DNA of 57,261 bases from Prevotellamassilia timonensis. Lineage in GTDB: Bacteria; Bacteroidota; Bacteroidia; Bacteroidales; Bacteroidaceae. The DNA lies in NCBI RefSeq assembly GCF_900106785.1, contig NZ_LT629841.1, positions 1 through 57,261 on the forward strand. Direction: 5' to 3'. This document shows positions 8,219-16,586 of the stretch, piece after piece. The notes beneath the pieces were generated by a model, which saw only the letters and a program-made list of their open reading frames with translations, searched no databases and was not told the DNA's origin. Both the position numbers and the translations under genes were made by a program. Position 1 is the first letter of the stretch, and each line of letters begins with the position of its first letter.

Positions 8219-8315
8219 TAAGTTTATAAAGTTGAGGAGTTGAAAAGTTAAGAGGGCGCTTTTAAGAGTTGGACAAGCAGAGGTAACCTCATAAACTTCT
8301 CAACTCCTCAACTTT
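8219..8315. repeat. Octamer-armed repeat, copy 2 (core 8252-8290)
   Basis: Compact copy between the 800-residue tail gene and the tape-measure gene. Core variant gagggcgcttttaagagt. It directly abuts the nested hairpins at 8318-8398. Confidence 0.85.
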
Positions 8316-8317
8316 AC

Positions 8318-8398
8318 TACATAGGGGGATAGTTTTAACGACATAGGGGGATAGTTTTTTCTATCGCCCTATGTTGTTTTTTCTTGCGCCCTATGTAG
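8318..8398. terminator. Nested hairpins after the tape-measure gene
   Basis: ACATAGGGGGATAG (8341-8354) pairs with CTATCGCCCTATGT (8361-8374) with one mismatch around a T6 loop. An outer pair, CTACATAGGG (8318-8327) with CCCTATGTAG (8389-8398), can enclose it. The block lies just past the leftward stop codon. Nearly the same block occurs at 22274-22354. It could act as a terminator, an mRNA 3' end stabiliser or a protein site. Confidence 0.6.
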
Positions 8399-11300
8399 TT
8401 ACGAGCGTGCGAGCAGGGTGTTGCGCTTGTCGAGTGTGAGCTTGATGTCGCGCCCGGCTATGCGTCCGGTGACGGCTATGTCGAGGCGGCGGGGCTGTGT
8501 GAGCTGGGCTATGGCTGCGGGTGTGATGCGTGTGGCGGGGGTGAGGGTGGCGGGGGTGGCTGAGGGTGGCGGGGCGATGCGGGTGTTGGCCAGCCGCCAC
8601 AGGTTGAGCTGCTGGCGGCGGTTGATTATCATTTCGCCCGAGTTGACGCGTGCTGTGACGCGGTCGCCTGTGAGGCTTGTGCCCGGCACGATGCCGCCGC
8701 GCTCGAATGCGAGGCTGCTTATCATGGCTATCACTGCCACTACTGCTGCCACGCCTGCTGCTATGGCTGCTATGTTGGCGGGGAACGGGAGCGATGAGCC
8801 GCCTTTGGCCGCTCCTGCCAGGGCATTGCCAGCCTTGGCGGTGGTGTCGGTGTTGGTCACTGAGGTGTCGGTGGCGGTGGCGGCGGTGTGCGCTTCGGTG
8901 ACTGAGGTGTCGGTGGTGGTGAGGGCGGTGTGTGAGCCTGTGAGCCTGTTGATGAACTCCATGACGCCCGACACGGCGTTCATGATGCTGAATGTGGTGT
9001 TGATGACGGCGCTCATCTTCTCCCATGCCGAGCCGTTGCCCTTGAGTGTGTCGGTGAGGTTCATTACAGCGTCCACCCCGCCTGAGAGGCTGCTCCAGGC
9101 GTTTTGTGCTGTGCTCTTGAAGTCTTTGATTTGTTTTTGTGCCTGGCCGGTGTCGACCTCGAGCTTGAAGGGTTTCACGCCCTCGCCGAGTTTGGCTTTT
9201 ATGCTGGCGTTGAGTTCGTCTACTTGGCGCAGTGCTTCGTCTTGGCTGATGAGCCCGTTGTCGAAGTCGGCCTGTATGGTGCTCATCTTCTGTGAGGCGC
9301 CTTGGTAGTCGGTGCGGCGCTGCTCTGCTGCTTGCTGTGCGGCCTGCTGTGGGTTGACTATGGCTGTGAGGCGCAGTCGGCGGGCTGTTTCGGCGTCGAT
9401 TTGGCTTTGCAGTTCGCTCACTTTGGCCTCAGCGCGCACTTTGGCTGCTATGGTGGGTGCTTGTGCGCTGTCGGCCTGTGCGGCTGCGAGTTGTGCTTTT
9501 AGCTTGTCGAGTGCGTCGGTGGTGTCGGCCTTGTCGGGCTGTTCGATGCCGAGCTTTATGGCGAGGGCCTTGCGCTGTGCCTGGAGGGTGGCCTTTTCTT
9601 GCAGCTTTTGTTGTATGGCTGTGGCGTCGGTGGCGGTTTTGATGTAGTTGTCGCACTTGCGTATGGCCTCGTCGTACCATTCGAGCGAGCCTTGCGGGGC
9701 TGGCTTGTCGGTGGTGGTGTGGCTGTTGTTGGTGTGGTTCTTGTTGGTGTGGTTCTTGGTAGTGGTGGGTGTGGTGGTTGTGACGCCAGTTGGTTTGCCC
9801 AGGGCGAGGTCGGTGTAGAGCTGGCTTTCCTCGGCGGTGAGTGAACCGAGTGCCTCGTTTATGACTTTGATGGCGGCTTGCTCTGAGCGTGTGTATTGGT
9901 CGAGCACGGCCACTTGCTGGTTGTAGGCTGATATGAGTTGCTCGTTCTTGTCGCGCTGCGATGGCTGGCCGAGTGCGGCGCGTCCGCGGCGTGCTATGTC
10001 GGCGTTGCTCTTGTCCCACGGGGTGAGGGTGGCGTCGCTGGCGGCGTATTCGCGCGTCAGTTGTTCGGGGGGCTTCCCGCCGTTGGCCTTGGCTATGGTT
10101 TGGCGTGTGTTCTGCACTTGCTTTTGTGCCTTTGCCTTGGCTATGCGTATGTCGGCCAGCTGTGCGTAGTAGGGCTTTAGCTTGTCGCGCATGGCCTCGG
10201 CCATGGCCAGTGCGTTGAGCTTGCGTATGTACTTGTCAACCGCTTTGGCATTCTTTTCGTAGAGTGTGCCGTCCTTGGCTATTGAGGCCTGGTATGACGG
10301 TATGATGCCTTGCAGCTTTTTGATGGCTGCCTGGCGGTCGGCGTAGGAGGCTGCGTTGGAGCGTATGATGCGCGTGAGCTCTTGCACCTTTTGTATCTCA
10401 GCCTGGTAGCGTGTGGCGGCGTCGGCCTGCACGTCCTTGATGAGTTGCTTGGCGGCAGAGAGTTTTTTGGTGGCTTGTTCGTTGTCGGCCAGCGCGCCGG
10501 CATTGGTTTGGGCGGCGGTGGTTGAGTTGTCGAAATAGCCAATCACCTTTTCAATGACGAAGCCGAGTGCGGCCATGACTGCCCCTACGCCTGTGGCTAC
10601 AAGCAGGCCGCGCAAGGCCACCTTGGCCACTGTGGCGGCTGCTGCTGTGCCGTAGAGTGAGGCTGATGTGATGCGTGCCGCTGCGGCCTCAGCCGTGAAT
10701 GAGCCTGTGAGAATGTAGTTTTGTGTGGCGAGCCACGCCGTTTTGATGCCTGCCAGTTTTGAGCCCAGGGCCGACACGTTGAGCGCGGTGGCCAGGGTGG
10801 CGAGCCGTGCTACCAGTGCGCTGCAGCCCTGTGTGAGTGAGGCAAAGGCCGTTTTGATGGTTGAGAAGCCGTTGAAGGCGAGGCCAGCTGTGGCCACATA
10901 ATTGAGCCACGGCATGACGGTGCTTGCTGCTTTGGCCACGACATCGGTAAAGTCGCCCCAGGTATTTTTGAGCATCTGCATTTGTGCCGAGCCTGTGCTG
11001 GCCATGGTGGCAAATGCGTCGTCGATGGTGCCGGCACTACCTGCCATGGCCTGGGCGTTCTGCTCAAACTTTTCGCGCAGCTGGCCTGTGAGCGGACCGA
11101 GGGCGCGCAGGCTCTCGGCCGAGCCAAAGAGTTTGCCGTATATCTCCTGGCTGAGCATGCCCGACTTGGCGGCGTACTGCTGCACGCTGCTGTCGAGCTG
11201 TGTGAGGAACTGACGGAAGCCGCCCGCGCTCTTGATGGCTGCGGCGTTGAACTCTATGCCCATTTGTGCGGCCATCTTTGAGGCTTCGCTCGATGGTTTG

Positions 11301-12022
11301 ACCAGTGCGGTGAATATGGCCGCGAGCTGTGTGCTAACCTCGGCCGTGTTGCCCGTCACGCCTGTAAGGGTGGAGAAGGTGGCCATGAGGTCGTCCACCG
11401 ACACACCCAGTGTGGCGGCGTTACCCGTCACACGTGGCAGTGCTTGTGCCAGCTGCTCGAACGAGGTTACACCGTTTTTGGCCGTCAGCTGTATTTTGTC
11501 CTGCACGGCGGCTGCGTCGTCCCACGTCAGGCCGTAGTTCTTGATGATGGTTGATGTCACCTTAACCGTCTCGCCCAGGTCGGCCACACCGCCCACACTG
11601 GCTTTGGCCGAGGCGCGCAGGTAGTCAATCCAGTTGTTTTCGGGCACACCGTTGCTCACCACCTGGTATAGGCCCTCGGCCAGCGCGTCGCGCGCTATTG
11701 GCACCTCTTTGGCCAGGTCGGCCACGCTGCCCTTCAGCTGGTCGAGCTCCTGCCCGCTCTTGCCCGCCATGGTGTTGGCCTTGGCCATGGAGGCACTGTA
11801 GGCGTTGTTCTCCTCGAACAGGCCCTGCAGGGCGGTGCGCATGGTGCTGATGGCTGTCACGGCGTTGTTGAAGCCGAGGAAAGCCTTTGAGCATTTCTCT
11901 GCCGCCGTGCGCGACTGGTCTACAGCGCGCTGCACCTCCTTGGCCGCCGCTGCCGCCGTCACAAGGTGCTCCTTGCCGTCGAGCGTGAGGTGCAGACTAA
12001 ATGTTATGTCGTTTTTTCCCAT
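8399..12022 (-). CDS. Phage tail tape measure protein
   Basis: 1207 residues, the longest phage gene, placed between tail chaperone and tail tip genes as expected for the protein that sets tail length. Residues about 110-270 resemble the TP901-type tape measure core (GVPENNWIDYLRASAKASVG, TSFEQLAQALPRVTGNAATL). Hydrophobic segments lie near residue 470 (GLLVATGVGAVMAALGFVIE) and near 1090-1115 (IAAIAAGVAAVVAVIAMISS), typical of tape measures that contact the host membrane. Long Ala/Gln/Lys-rich coiled coils fill the rest. No lytic domain seen. Confidence 0.93.
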   Translation of the reverse strand: MGKNDITFSLHLTLDGKEHLVTAAAAAKEVQRAVDQSRTAAEKCSKAFLGFNNAVTAISTMRTALQGLFEENNAYSASMAKANTMAGKSGQELDQLKGSVADLAKEVPIARDALAEGLYQVVSNGVPENNWIDYLRASAKASVGGVADLGETVKVTSTIIKNYGLTWDDAAAVQDKIQLTAKNGVTSFEQLAQALPRVTGNAATLGVSVDDLMATFSTLTGVTGNTAEVSTQLAAIFTALVKPSSEASKMAAQMGIEFNAAAIKSAGGFRQFLTQLDSSVQQYAAKSGMLSQEIYGKLFGSAESLRALGPLTGQLREKFEQNAQAMAGSAGTIDDAFATMASTGSAQMQMLKNTWGDFTDVVAKAASTVMPWLNYVATAGLAFNGFSTIKTAFASLTQGCSALVARLATLATALNVSALGSKLAGIKTAWLATQNYILTGSFTAEAAAARITSASLYGTAAAATVAKVALRGLLVATGVGAVMAALGFVIEKVIGYFDNSTTAAQTNAGALADNEQATKKLSAAKQLIKDVQADAATRYQAEIQKVQELTRIIRSNAASYADRQAAIKKLQGIIPSYQASIAKDGTLYEKNAKAVDKYIRKLNALAMAEAMRDKLKPYYAQLADIRIAKAKAQKQVQNTRQTIAKANGGKPPEQLTREYAASDATLTPWDKSNADIARRGRAALGQPSQRDKNEQLISAYNQQVAVLDQYTRSEQAAIKVINEALGSLTAEESQLYTDLALGKPTGVTTTTPTTTKNHTNKNHTNNSHTTTDKPAPQGSLEWYDEAIRKCDNYIKTATDATAIQQKLQEKATLQAQRKALAIKLGIEQPDKADTTDALDKLKAQLAAAQADSAQAPTIAAKVRAEAKVSELQSQIDAETARRLRLTAIVNPQQAAQQAAEQRRTDYQGASQKMSTIQADFDNGLISQDEALRQVDELNASIKAKLGEGVKPFKLEVDTGQAQKQIKDFKSTAQNAWSSLSGGVDAVMNLTDTLKGNGSAWEKMSAVINTTFSIMNAVSGVMEFINRLTGSHTALTTTDTSVTEAHTAATATDTSVTNTDTTAKAGNALAGAAKGGSSLPFPANIAAIAAGVAAVVAVIAMISSLAFERGGIVPGTSLTGDRVTARVNSGEMIINRRQQLNLWRLANTRIAPPPSATPATLTPATRITPAAIAQLTQPRRLDIAVTGRIAGRDIKLTLDKRNTLLARS

Positions 12023-12043
12023 CTTTTTTTTACTATATACAAT

Positions 12044-12061
12044 TATATTTGCCTATATTTG
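12044..12061 (+). promoter_or_regulatory. Tandem TATATTTG promoter elements for the rightward gene
   Basis: TATATTTG occurs at 12044-12051 and again at 12054-12061. Both match the Bacteroidetes -7 consensus TAnnTTTG, 28-45 bp upstream of the ATG at 12089. No clear -33 TTTG is seen. They point away from the tape-measure gene. Confidence 0.55.
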
Positions 12062-12088
12062 CGGCATGTGTTTTAATAATCTGCGATT

Positions 12089-12400
12089 ATGAGCAACTTT
12101 CCAAAACGAATAGACGCGCGGCTCGAAATCAAAATAACCGAGAGCCCCGAAACTGACCCTAAGCGCATAGCCCTTGAGCGACGCATGGAGCGGGCTGGAG
12201 CGGTGTGCGTGTTATCCATGATAGCCTCTGCAGTTGTCGTTACTATCCTTTGCAACGTGTATATCTGCGACTTTTTGATATTTTTAAGCATAGTGCTATT
12301 TATTGTGATTGTCATATCATGGTCTATTGCGTGGTCGGCGCGCCAAGCACTTGATGGCGACTGGACTATGCCATGGTGGATGGGGAACAGCGATTATTAG
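12089..12400 (+). CDS. Membrane protein on the opposite strand, candidate moron
   Basis: 103 residues, the only rightward gene in the late region. An N-terminal basic and acidic cytoplasmic part (about 1-36) precedes two hydrophobic stretches (CVLSMIASAVVVTILCNVYI and FLIFLSIVLFIVIVISWSIA) and a Trp-rich tail. It has its own TAnnTTTG-type promoter and ends a few bases past the end of the frameshifted tail chaperone on the other strand (overlap at 12397-12400). An autonomous gene inserted in a structural operon and read oppositely fits a lysogenic-conversion gene, perhaps for exclusion or envelope change. No family recognised. Confidence 0.65.
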   Translation: MSNFPKRIDARLEIKITESPETDPKRIALERRMERAGAVCVLSMIASAVVVTILCNVYICDFLIFLSIVLFIVIVISWSIAWSARQALDGDWTMPWWMGNSDY

Positions 12401-13073
12401 CCCACCCCCGCCACCAGCGCAGCAAACCGCGCCCGTGCCTCCTCCTTTGTGGGTTGAGGTGCGGGCGCGGTTTCGTTTTTACCGCGTGCCTTGGTGTCCC
12501 ATGGCAGGGGCAGCAGGGTGGCGGGTGTGATGCGGCCTTTGACGTGTGGCTGCACGCTGATGGTGGCAAGCAGGCGCATGCGCTCCCACTTGTCGTGCTG
12601 CAGGGCCTCGGCATGGTCGGCCCATGCCCGGCACACTGCCTGCCACTCGTCGGGGGTGAGTGTCTGCCACTCGGCCAGGGGCATGTGCAGCACGCCTATG
12701 GCCCAGGCCATTTGCTCTACAATGCTGAAAGGCTTTTTTTTTGTGCTTCGGTGGTGGCGGCGGCATCGGCGTCGGCCTGGGCCTGCATCTGCTCCGTCCA
12801 TTGGTTGATGTCGTCCACAGCCACGCGGTCGGCAAAGTCGATGAGCGTGTAGTCGTGCGGTGTGCCCGACGCGTCGAGCCACTGGAAGGCTATGCCGTCG
12901 GCCTGGCATGCCGACACGATGCAGCAGTAGAGGAAGGTGAGCATGTCGGTCATGGAGCCCGTCATGTCGGTGGCCTCGTGGCCCGTCTCTCGCTTGAAGC
13001 GCAGGAAGGCGCCCATCGTCTGGCGGCACGGGAAGGTGCGGCCCTGTATGGTGATGTGTTGTTTGCTTGTCAT
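12397..13073 (-). CDS. Frameshifted tail assembly chaperone (long form)
   Basis: A -1 slip on nine consecutive A in the mRNA (12734-12742 on the plus strand as T) fuses the 118-residue upstream protein to a second frame that runs to a stop at 12397. The product would be about 225 residues. The extension begins KKPFSIVEQMAWAIG and contains LAEWQTLTPDEWQAV. Position between tail tube and tape measure, and production of short and long forms by frameshift, match the lambda gpG/gpGT class of tail chaperones. Coordinates cover both frames. The frameshift is inferred from the slippery run and the open downstream frame. Confidence 0.8.
12717..13073 (-). CDS. Tail assembly chaperone (short form, gpG-like)
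   Basis: 118 residues, MTSKQHITIQGRTFPCRQTM and onward, ending KKSLSAL. It shares its start with the frameshifted form and stops just after the A9 slippery run. In siphoviruses the short protein coats the tape measure with the long form during tail assembly. The gene starts 10 bp after the stop of the major tail protein. Confidence 0.85.
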   Translation of the reverse strand: MTSKQHITIQGRTFPCRQTMGAFLRFKRETGHEATDMTGSMTDMLTFLYCCIVSACQADGIAFQWLDASGTPHDYTLIDFADRVAVDDINQWTEQMQAQADADAAATTEAQKKSLSAL

Positions 13074-13082
13074 GTGGTTTTA

Positions 13083-13559
13083 TTATTTAGCGGCGGCAGC
13101 TACTGCGCTTTGTTTGCCAGGGTAGGTGGTGGGTTCTCCGTCATTTTCGAGGCTCACGCTGTAGGTGGCATCGTCCTGTGCGGGGCTGTCCTCCTCAAGC
13201 GATGTGATGACGAACTTGCCCACGAGGTAGGCTTTTTGGTTGGTCTCCTTGCCGTCCTTGCGGGGGAAGGCTTTCACCTCCACGCTTGTGCCGGCGCCCC
13301 ACAAGGCTGATATTTCGGTAAAGCCGCCCTCCGTTTCGGAGTAGAAGCGCAGGCCCTCGGCCGAGATGGTGATTGAGAGGCCGTTGACGCCCTTCTCCTT
13401 CCACAGCCCGGCGTTGGAGCCTTGTGTGGCGAGGGGTTTTACTGCGCGGTCTTTGGTTTCGGTGTTGAAAGTGAGCTTGTGACTCGTGCAGTGGCCGACG
13501 GGCTTGCCGCCGATTGAGAGTAAAAGGTCACTGCCGTTGATGTATCCGGTTTCTGCCAT
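13083..13559 (-). CDS. Major tail (tube) protein
   Basis: 158 residues. The pattern GYINGSDLLLSIGGKPVGHC followed by alternating beta segments (FNTETKDRAVKPL, GLSITISAEGLRFY) resembles the TP901-1/HK97 tail tube family. Its place just upstream of the tail chaperone agrees. It would polymerise into the hollow tail tube. Ends in an Ala-rich tail (AVAAAAK). Confidence 0.85.
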   Translation of the reverse strand: MAETGYINGSDLLLSIGGKPVGHCTSHKLTFNTETKDRAVKPLATQGSNAGLWKEKGVNGLSITISAEGLRFYSETEGGFTEISALWGAGTSVEVKAFPRKDGKETNQKAYLVGKFVITSLEEDSPAQDDATYSVSLENDGEPTTYPGKQSAVAAAAK

Positions 13560-13565
13560 GATTGT

Positions 13566-13694
13566 TTAAGTTTTTAAGTTTTTAAGTTTAGAAGTTTAAG
13601 AGTTGAAGAGTTGAAGAGTTAAGAGGTCGCTTTCAAGAGCTGGACAAGCAGAGGTAACCTCTAAACTTTTCAACTCATAAACTTTTCAACTCCA
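13566..13694. repeat. Octamer-armed repeat, copy 3 (core 13623-13661)
   Basis: Between the tail tube gene and the gp10-like gene. The left arm begins with three aagtttttaagttt-like units. The right arm reads ctaaacttttcaactcataa. Core spelled with agctggacaagcag in its centre. Confidence 0.85.
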
Positions 13695-13703
13695 CCTCCT
13701 CCC

Positions 13704-14264
13704 CTACCCTTTTGCAGCTTTGGCCACGTTCTTCTCGAACTGCGACCATAGGCGCTGCTCTATGCCTGGCGTTTCGGCCTGTTCGGTCATGGCCAGGAAC
13801 TTGTAGGGGCGCATGCGGCCTGTGCTGTGCCCCGTGCGCTGGTAGTCGCGCCAGCGGCTGGTGGCATACTTGCCTTTGCGCCAGCTTGAGGTGGAGTGCT
13901 TGCGCGGGCCCACGTTGCGCTGCTTTGTGCCCTCCTCGGCAAAGAGGAGCACGGGCTTTTTCAGTCCGCGGCGGTTGGTGTGTATGCCTTTCTTGGCACC
14001 GTGGGGCTTGACGCTCACCATGAAGCCTGCACCATAGCGGGCCGGGTATACGCGGGCATACACTCCCTTGTCCACCCCCGTGGCGGCATTGAGGCCCGAG
14101 GTGCGCACGCGGGTTTGTGCGGCCTTTTTGAGGCGGGTGGCCTCGCGGCGCATGGCTCCGGCCATGGCCTTGCGCTGCTGCTTGGGGCTGATGGCCTGGA
14201 GCATTGAGGCCATGCCTTGCTCAAGGGCCTTGACGGCCCGCTCGTTGTTGGTGTTGGTGTTCAT
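13704..14264 (-). CDS. HK97 gp10-like head-tail / tail completion protein
   Basis: 186 residues, basic. MAGAMRREATRLKKAAQTRV followed by RTSGLNAATGVDKGVYARVY resembles the N-terminal half of HK97 gp10 family proteins. The C-terminal half is Arg/Lys-rich (STSSWRKGKYATSRWRDYQR). It lies between the tail completion gene and the tail tube gene, the standard place for this family, which joins tail to connector. Confidence 0.75.
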   Translation of the reverse strand: MNTNTNNERAVKALEQGMASMLQAISPKQQRKAMAGAMRREATRLKKAAQTRVRTSGLNAATGVDKGVYARVYPARYGAGFMVSVKPHGAKKGIHTNRRGLKKPVLLFAEEGTKQRNVGPRKHSTSSWRKGKYATSRWRDYQRTGHSTGRMRPYKFLAMTEQAETPGIEQRLWSQFEKNVAKAAKG

Positions 14265-14277
14265 GATGGTGGTTGTG

Positions 14278-14670
14278 TCAGCAACTCAGCTTGAAGGTGA
14301 GAGTCTGTATGTAGGCGTCGTCCTGCCAGTCCTCCTTGGCGTCGGTGAGGTAGCACGAGCGCACCACGAGGCCGGTGCTGGTGGTGATGGTGCGCCAGTC
14401 GAGTGCCTGCCTCACGGCCTCGGCCAGGGTGACGCTCTGGCCGTAGGTGGCGGCGTAGATGTCGACCTGTACCACGGCCGTGTCGGCCGAGTGGCGTGCC
14501 TTGGTGGGTGTGGCCTCGAGCGCCTCGCGGTGGTAGCACACATAGGGGAGCACGGCCTCATCGGTCACCACGGGGAAAACCTTGGTCACGCTGTGGGCCA
14601 GTGCTTCGCTCAGCACCTCGTACACGGCCTGCCCTGCACTGATTACGCTCTGTGGTGTGTCATTGTCCAT
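14278..14670 (-). CDS. Tail completion / terminator protein (DUF3168-like)
   Basis: 130 residues. The plan AGQAVYEVLSEA, then VLPYVCYHREAL, then AVVQVDIYAATYGQSVTLAE resembles the gp17/DUF3168 family that caps the tail at the head-facing end. Gene order connector - adaptor - this - gp10 - tail tube supports the call. Confidence 0.75.
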   Translation of the reverse strand: MDNDTPQSVISAGQAVYEVLSEALAHSVTKVFPVVTDEAVLPYVCYHREALEATPTKARHSADTAVVQVDIYAATYGQSVTLAEAVRQALDWRTITTSTGLVVRSCYLTDAKEDWQDDAYIQTLTFKLSC

Positions 14671-14697
14671 ATTTTAAGGGATTGGTTTTGGGGTTGG

Positions 14698-15003
14698 TTA
14701 TGGGTTGGCACGTGAGCATATAAGTGTGAGCATGCCCCGCCTGGTGTTGGGCTCTACGGCCTCCACGTTGTAGAGGTAGCCTCCGAGCTGCTCCACCTGC
14801 CAGTGTTCGCGCACGGGGTGTGCGCTCCTTATGCGGAAGAGTGCGGCGTAGGAGGCAAAGTGTTCGGCCACCTGCTCCTGCCGGCTGCCGCTCATCTTCA
14901 CTTGTTCGGCCCAGATGGTGCGCACATGCTTGTATGAGGTGTGTGCCTCGCCATAGCGGTTGGTGGTGGTGACGGGCTGCATGAGTTTCAGCTTGATGGT
15001 CAT
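14698..15003 (-). CDS. Head-tail adaptor (joining) protein
   Basis: 101 residues from MTIKLKLMQPVTTTNRYGEA. The ATG at 15003 overlaps the stop of the preceding gene as ATGA; a longer frame reading to 15240 would overlap that gene fully and is rejected. Segments TSYKHVRTIWAEQVKMSGSR, FRIRSAHPVR and YNVEAVEPNTRRGMLTLIC fit the SPP1 gp16/HK97 head-closure family: a small beta-barrel closing the portal channel. Confidence 0.82.
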   Translation of the reverse strand: MTIKLKLMQPVTTTNRYGEAHTSYKHVRTIWAEQVKMSGSRQEQVAEHFASYAALFRIRSAHPVREHWQVEQLGGYLYNVEAVEPNTRRGMLTLICSRANP

Positions 15004-15320
15004 TGGTCCTGCACGCATAGTCGTCGGTATTGCTTGATGATGGCTGCCGCTCCCCAGGGTATTTCGGTGTACTGCTGTGGTGCATCGTTTTCGCGGTGGT
15101 CGTAGAGCGAGCCGCCCACGAGCAGCACGGCCTGTGTGAGTGGTGCCGGCAGGCTTTGCCCGTCGGGCCCGAGGGCGAGGAGTTCGTCCAGGGTGCGGTT
15201 GGTGGCGGTTACCACCTGTTGCTCTGCGGCGTCGAGGCACTGCTGCAGGTAGGCGTCATCGTCGGCAAAGTCGTCGGCCCGCACGTGCTGCTTGAACAGT
15301 GTGAGTGAGGTGTGGCTCAT
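15000..15320 (-). CDS. Head-tail connector (gp6-like)
   Basis: 106 residues, mainly helical: LTLFKQHVRADDFADDDAYL, LDAAEQQVVTATNRTLDELL, LTQAVLLVGGSLYDHREND. This is the pattern of HK97 gp6 connectors that ring the portal beneath the head. It directly follows the capsid gene and is coupled to the adaptor by a 4-bp overlap. Confidence 0.85.
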   Translation of the reverse strand: MSHTSLTLFKQHVRADDFADDDAYLQQCLDAAEQQVVTATNRTLDELLALGPDGQSLPAPLTQAVLLVGGSLYDHRENDAPQQYTEIPWGAAAIIKQYRRLCVQDQ

Positions 15321-15394
15321 TATGTGGGTGAGTTATTGTGAGGTTGACTGGGGCGGCAGGCCGTCCCGGTCAACCAAAGTTGCTTGCTGGTGTG

Positions 15395-16564
15395 TTACTT
15401 GCCGGGGTCGACGGCCACCTTGCCCAGTGCGAATGCTTCGGGGCGCAGGGTGGTGGTGCCGTAATTGCAATTGAGGACGAAGTCAACGGCGTCCTTGCGA
15501 GCTTGCGAGTAGGGGTCGACAATGAACGAGATGTCGCCAAAGAGGCCCATGCACTGGTATCGCCAGTCGCCCAGGCCGATGTAGCCCTCGCCGATGTAGT
15601 GTGTGCAGAACACGGGAATGCCTGCAATGTGGTCCTGCTCGCACACCATGATGCCCGAGCCTGCGTCCTTGGGTGTGGCCTCGGCAATGGCTTTCTGTGC
15701 CTGTGTCATTACCCAACAGAGGTTTGTGCCGTCAACGCCCGATGCGAGCACGGCGGCCTTGAGCTTGACAAAGTCGGCAAAGGTGGGTGTGGCGCTCATG
15801 GCTGTGGCTGTGGCGGCCTTGCCCACGAATGGGCCCACGAGTGATGTGGCACCGGTTGCCTTGGTGGTGGAGAAGAGCACCTTGTTGAGGAGCATGGCCA
15901 CGGCCTGCGGCATGAGGCGCTTCACGATGGTTTCGATGATGCCCTGTGTCTGAATGATGGTCTGTCGGGTTACGGGTATGGCCACTCCCACACGCTGTGG
16001 CTGTGCGGTGAGCTTGCTCATGTTGATTTTGGTGTCGGTGAGTTCCACACCTTCGCCGGCGATGGTGGCCTCTACTGCCTCGTAGGTGGGCCACACGTAG
16101 TCGCCCGCCAGGCCTGTAGGCATGGGCAGGCCCACTTTGTCAAGAATAAGGCCCTCGGTGAGCGGGTCGAGAATGTCCTGAATGTTGAGCGGAATGATGC
16201 CGCCGCTGGTGCCGTCGGCCACCATTACGAGGTCGCGTGTGAGCATGATTTGCGTTTGTCGGCCTGCCTGCATGTTGTCGCGCAACAGGCGGTTGGCGTC
16301 GGCCAGTGCGTTGGGGTTCTGGGCCATGTGGCGTGCGGCAGCGGCCTGCATGCGCATCTGCAGCACGGCGTTCTCGCGTGTCAGTGCCTCGTACTCGGCA
16401 TTTTCCTGTTCGGTGCGTGTGCGCTGTTCGGCCTCGCACAGGTCGGCCATTTGGTTGATGCGTGCACAGTTGGCCTGGTACTGGTCAACGATGGTGCGCA
16501 CGCTGGCGGTGGTGTTGTTCACACTGTTGGTGTTGTTCACACTGTTGGTGTTGTTTCTACTCAT
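15395..16564 (-). CDS. Major capsid protein, HK97 fold
   Basis: 389 residues from MSRNNTNSVNNTNS. The start at 16564 is preferred over 16639, which would overlap the protease gene. Residues about 20-100 form an acidic and helical scaffold-like delta region rich in Gln/Ala, normally removed by the prohead protease. The capsid domain follows (TSGGIIPLNIQDILDPLTEG, MPTGLAGDYVWPTYEAVEAT, PRVGVAIPVTRQ-like segment). Conserved glycines and aromatic residues near the C-terminus (YIGEGYIGLGDWRY, FVLNCNYGTTTLRPEAF) match the family. The N-terminal NSVNNT repeats come from an 18-bp duplication at about 16522-16557. Confidence 0.9.
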   Translation of the reverse strand: MSRNNTNSVNNTNSVNNTTASVRTIVDQYQANCARINQMADLCEAEQRTRTEQENAEYEALTRENAVLQMRMQAAAARHMAQNPNALADANRLLRDNMQAGRQTQIMLTRDLVMVADGTSGGIIPLNIQDILDPLTEGLILDKVGLPMPTGLAGDYVWPTYEAVEATIAGEGVELTDTKINMSKLTAQPQRVGVAIPVTRQTIIQTQGIIETIVKRLMPQAVAMLLNKVLFSTTKATGATSLVGPFVGKAATATAMSATPTFADFVKLKAAVLASGVDGTNLCWVMTQAQKAIAEATPKDAGSGIMVCEQDHIAGIPVFCTHYIGEGYIGLGDWRYQCMGLFGDISFIVDPYSQARKDAVDFVLNCNYGTTTLRPEAFALGKVAVDPGK

Positions 16565-16586
16565 GTTGTATAGGGGTGTTAATGGT

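Noticed and set aside
12741-13310. 189-residue plus-strand frame over tail genes
   Set aside because: Antisense to two clear tail genes and without family features.
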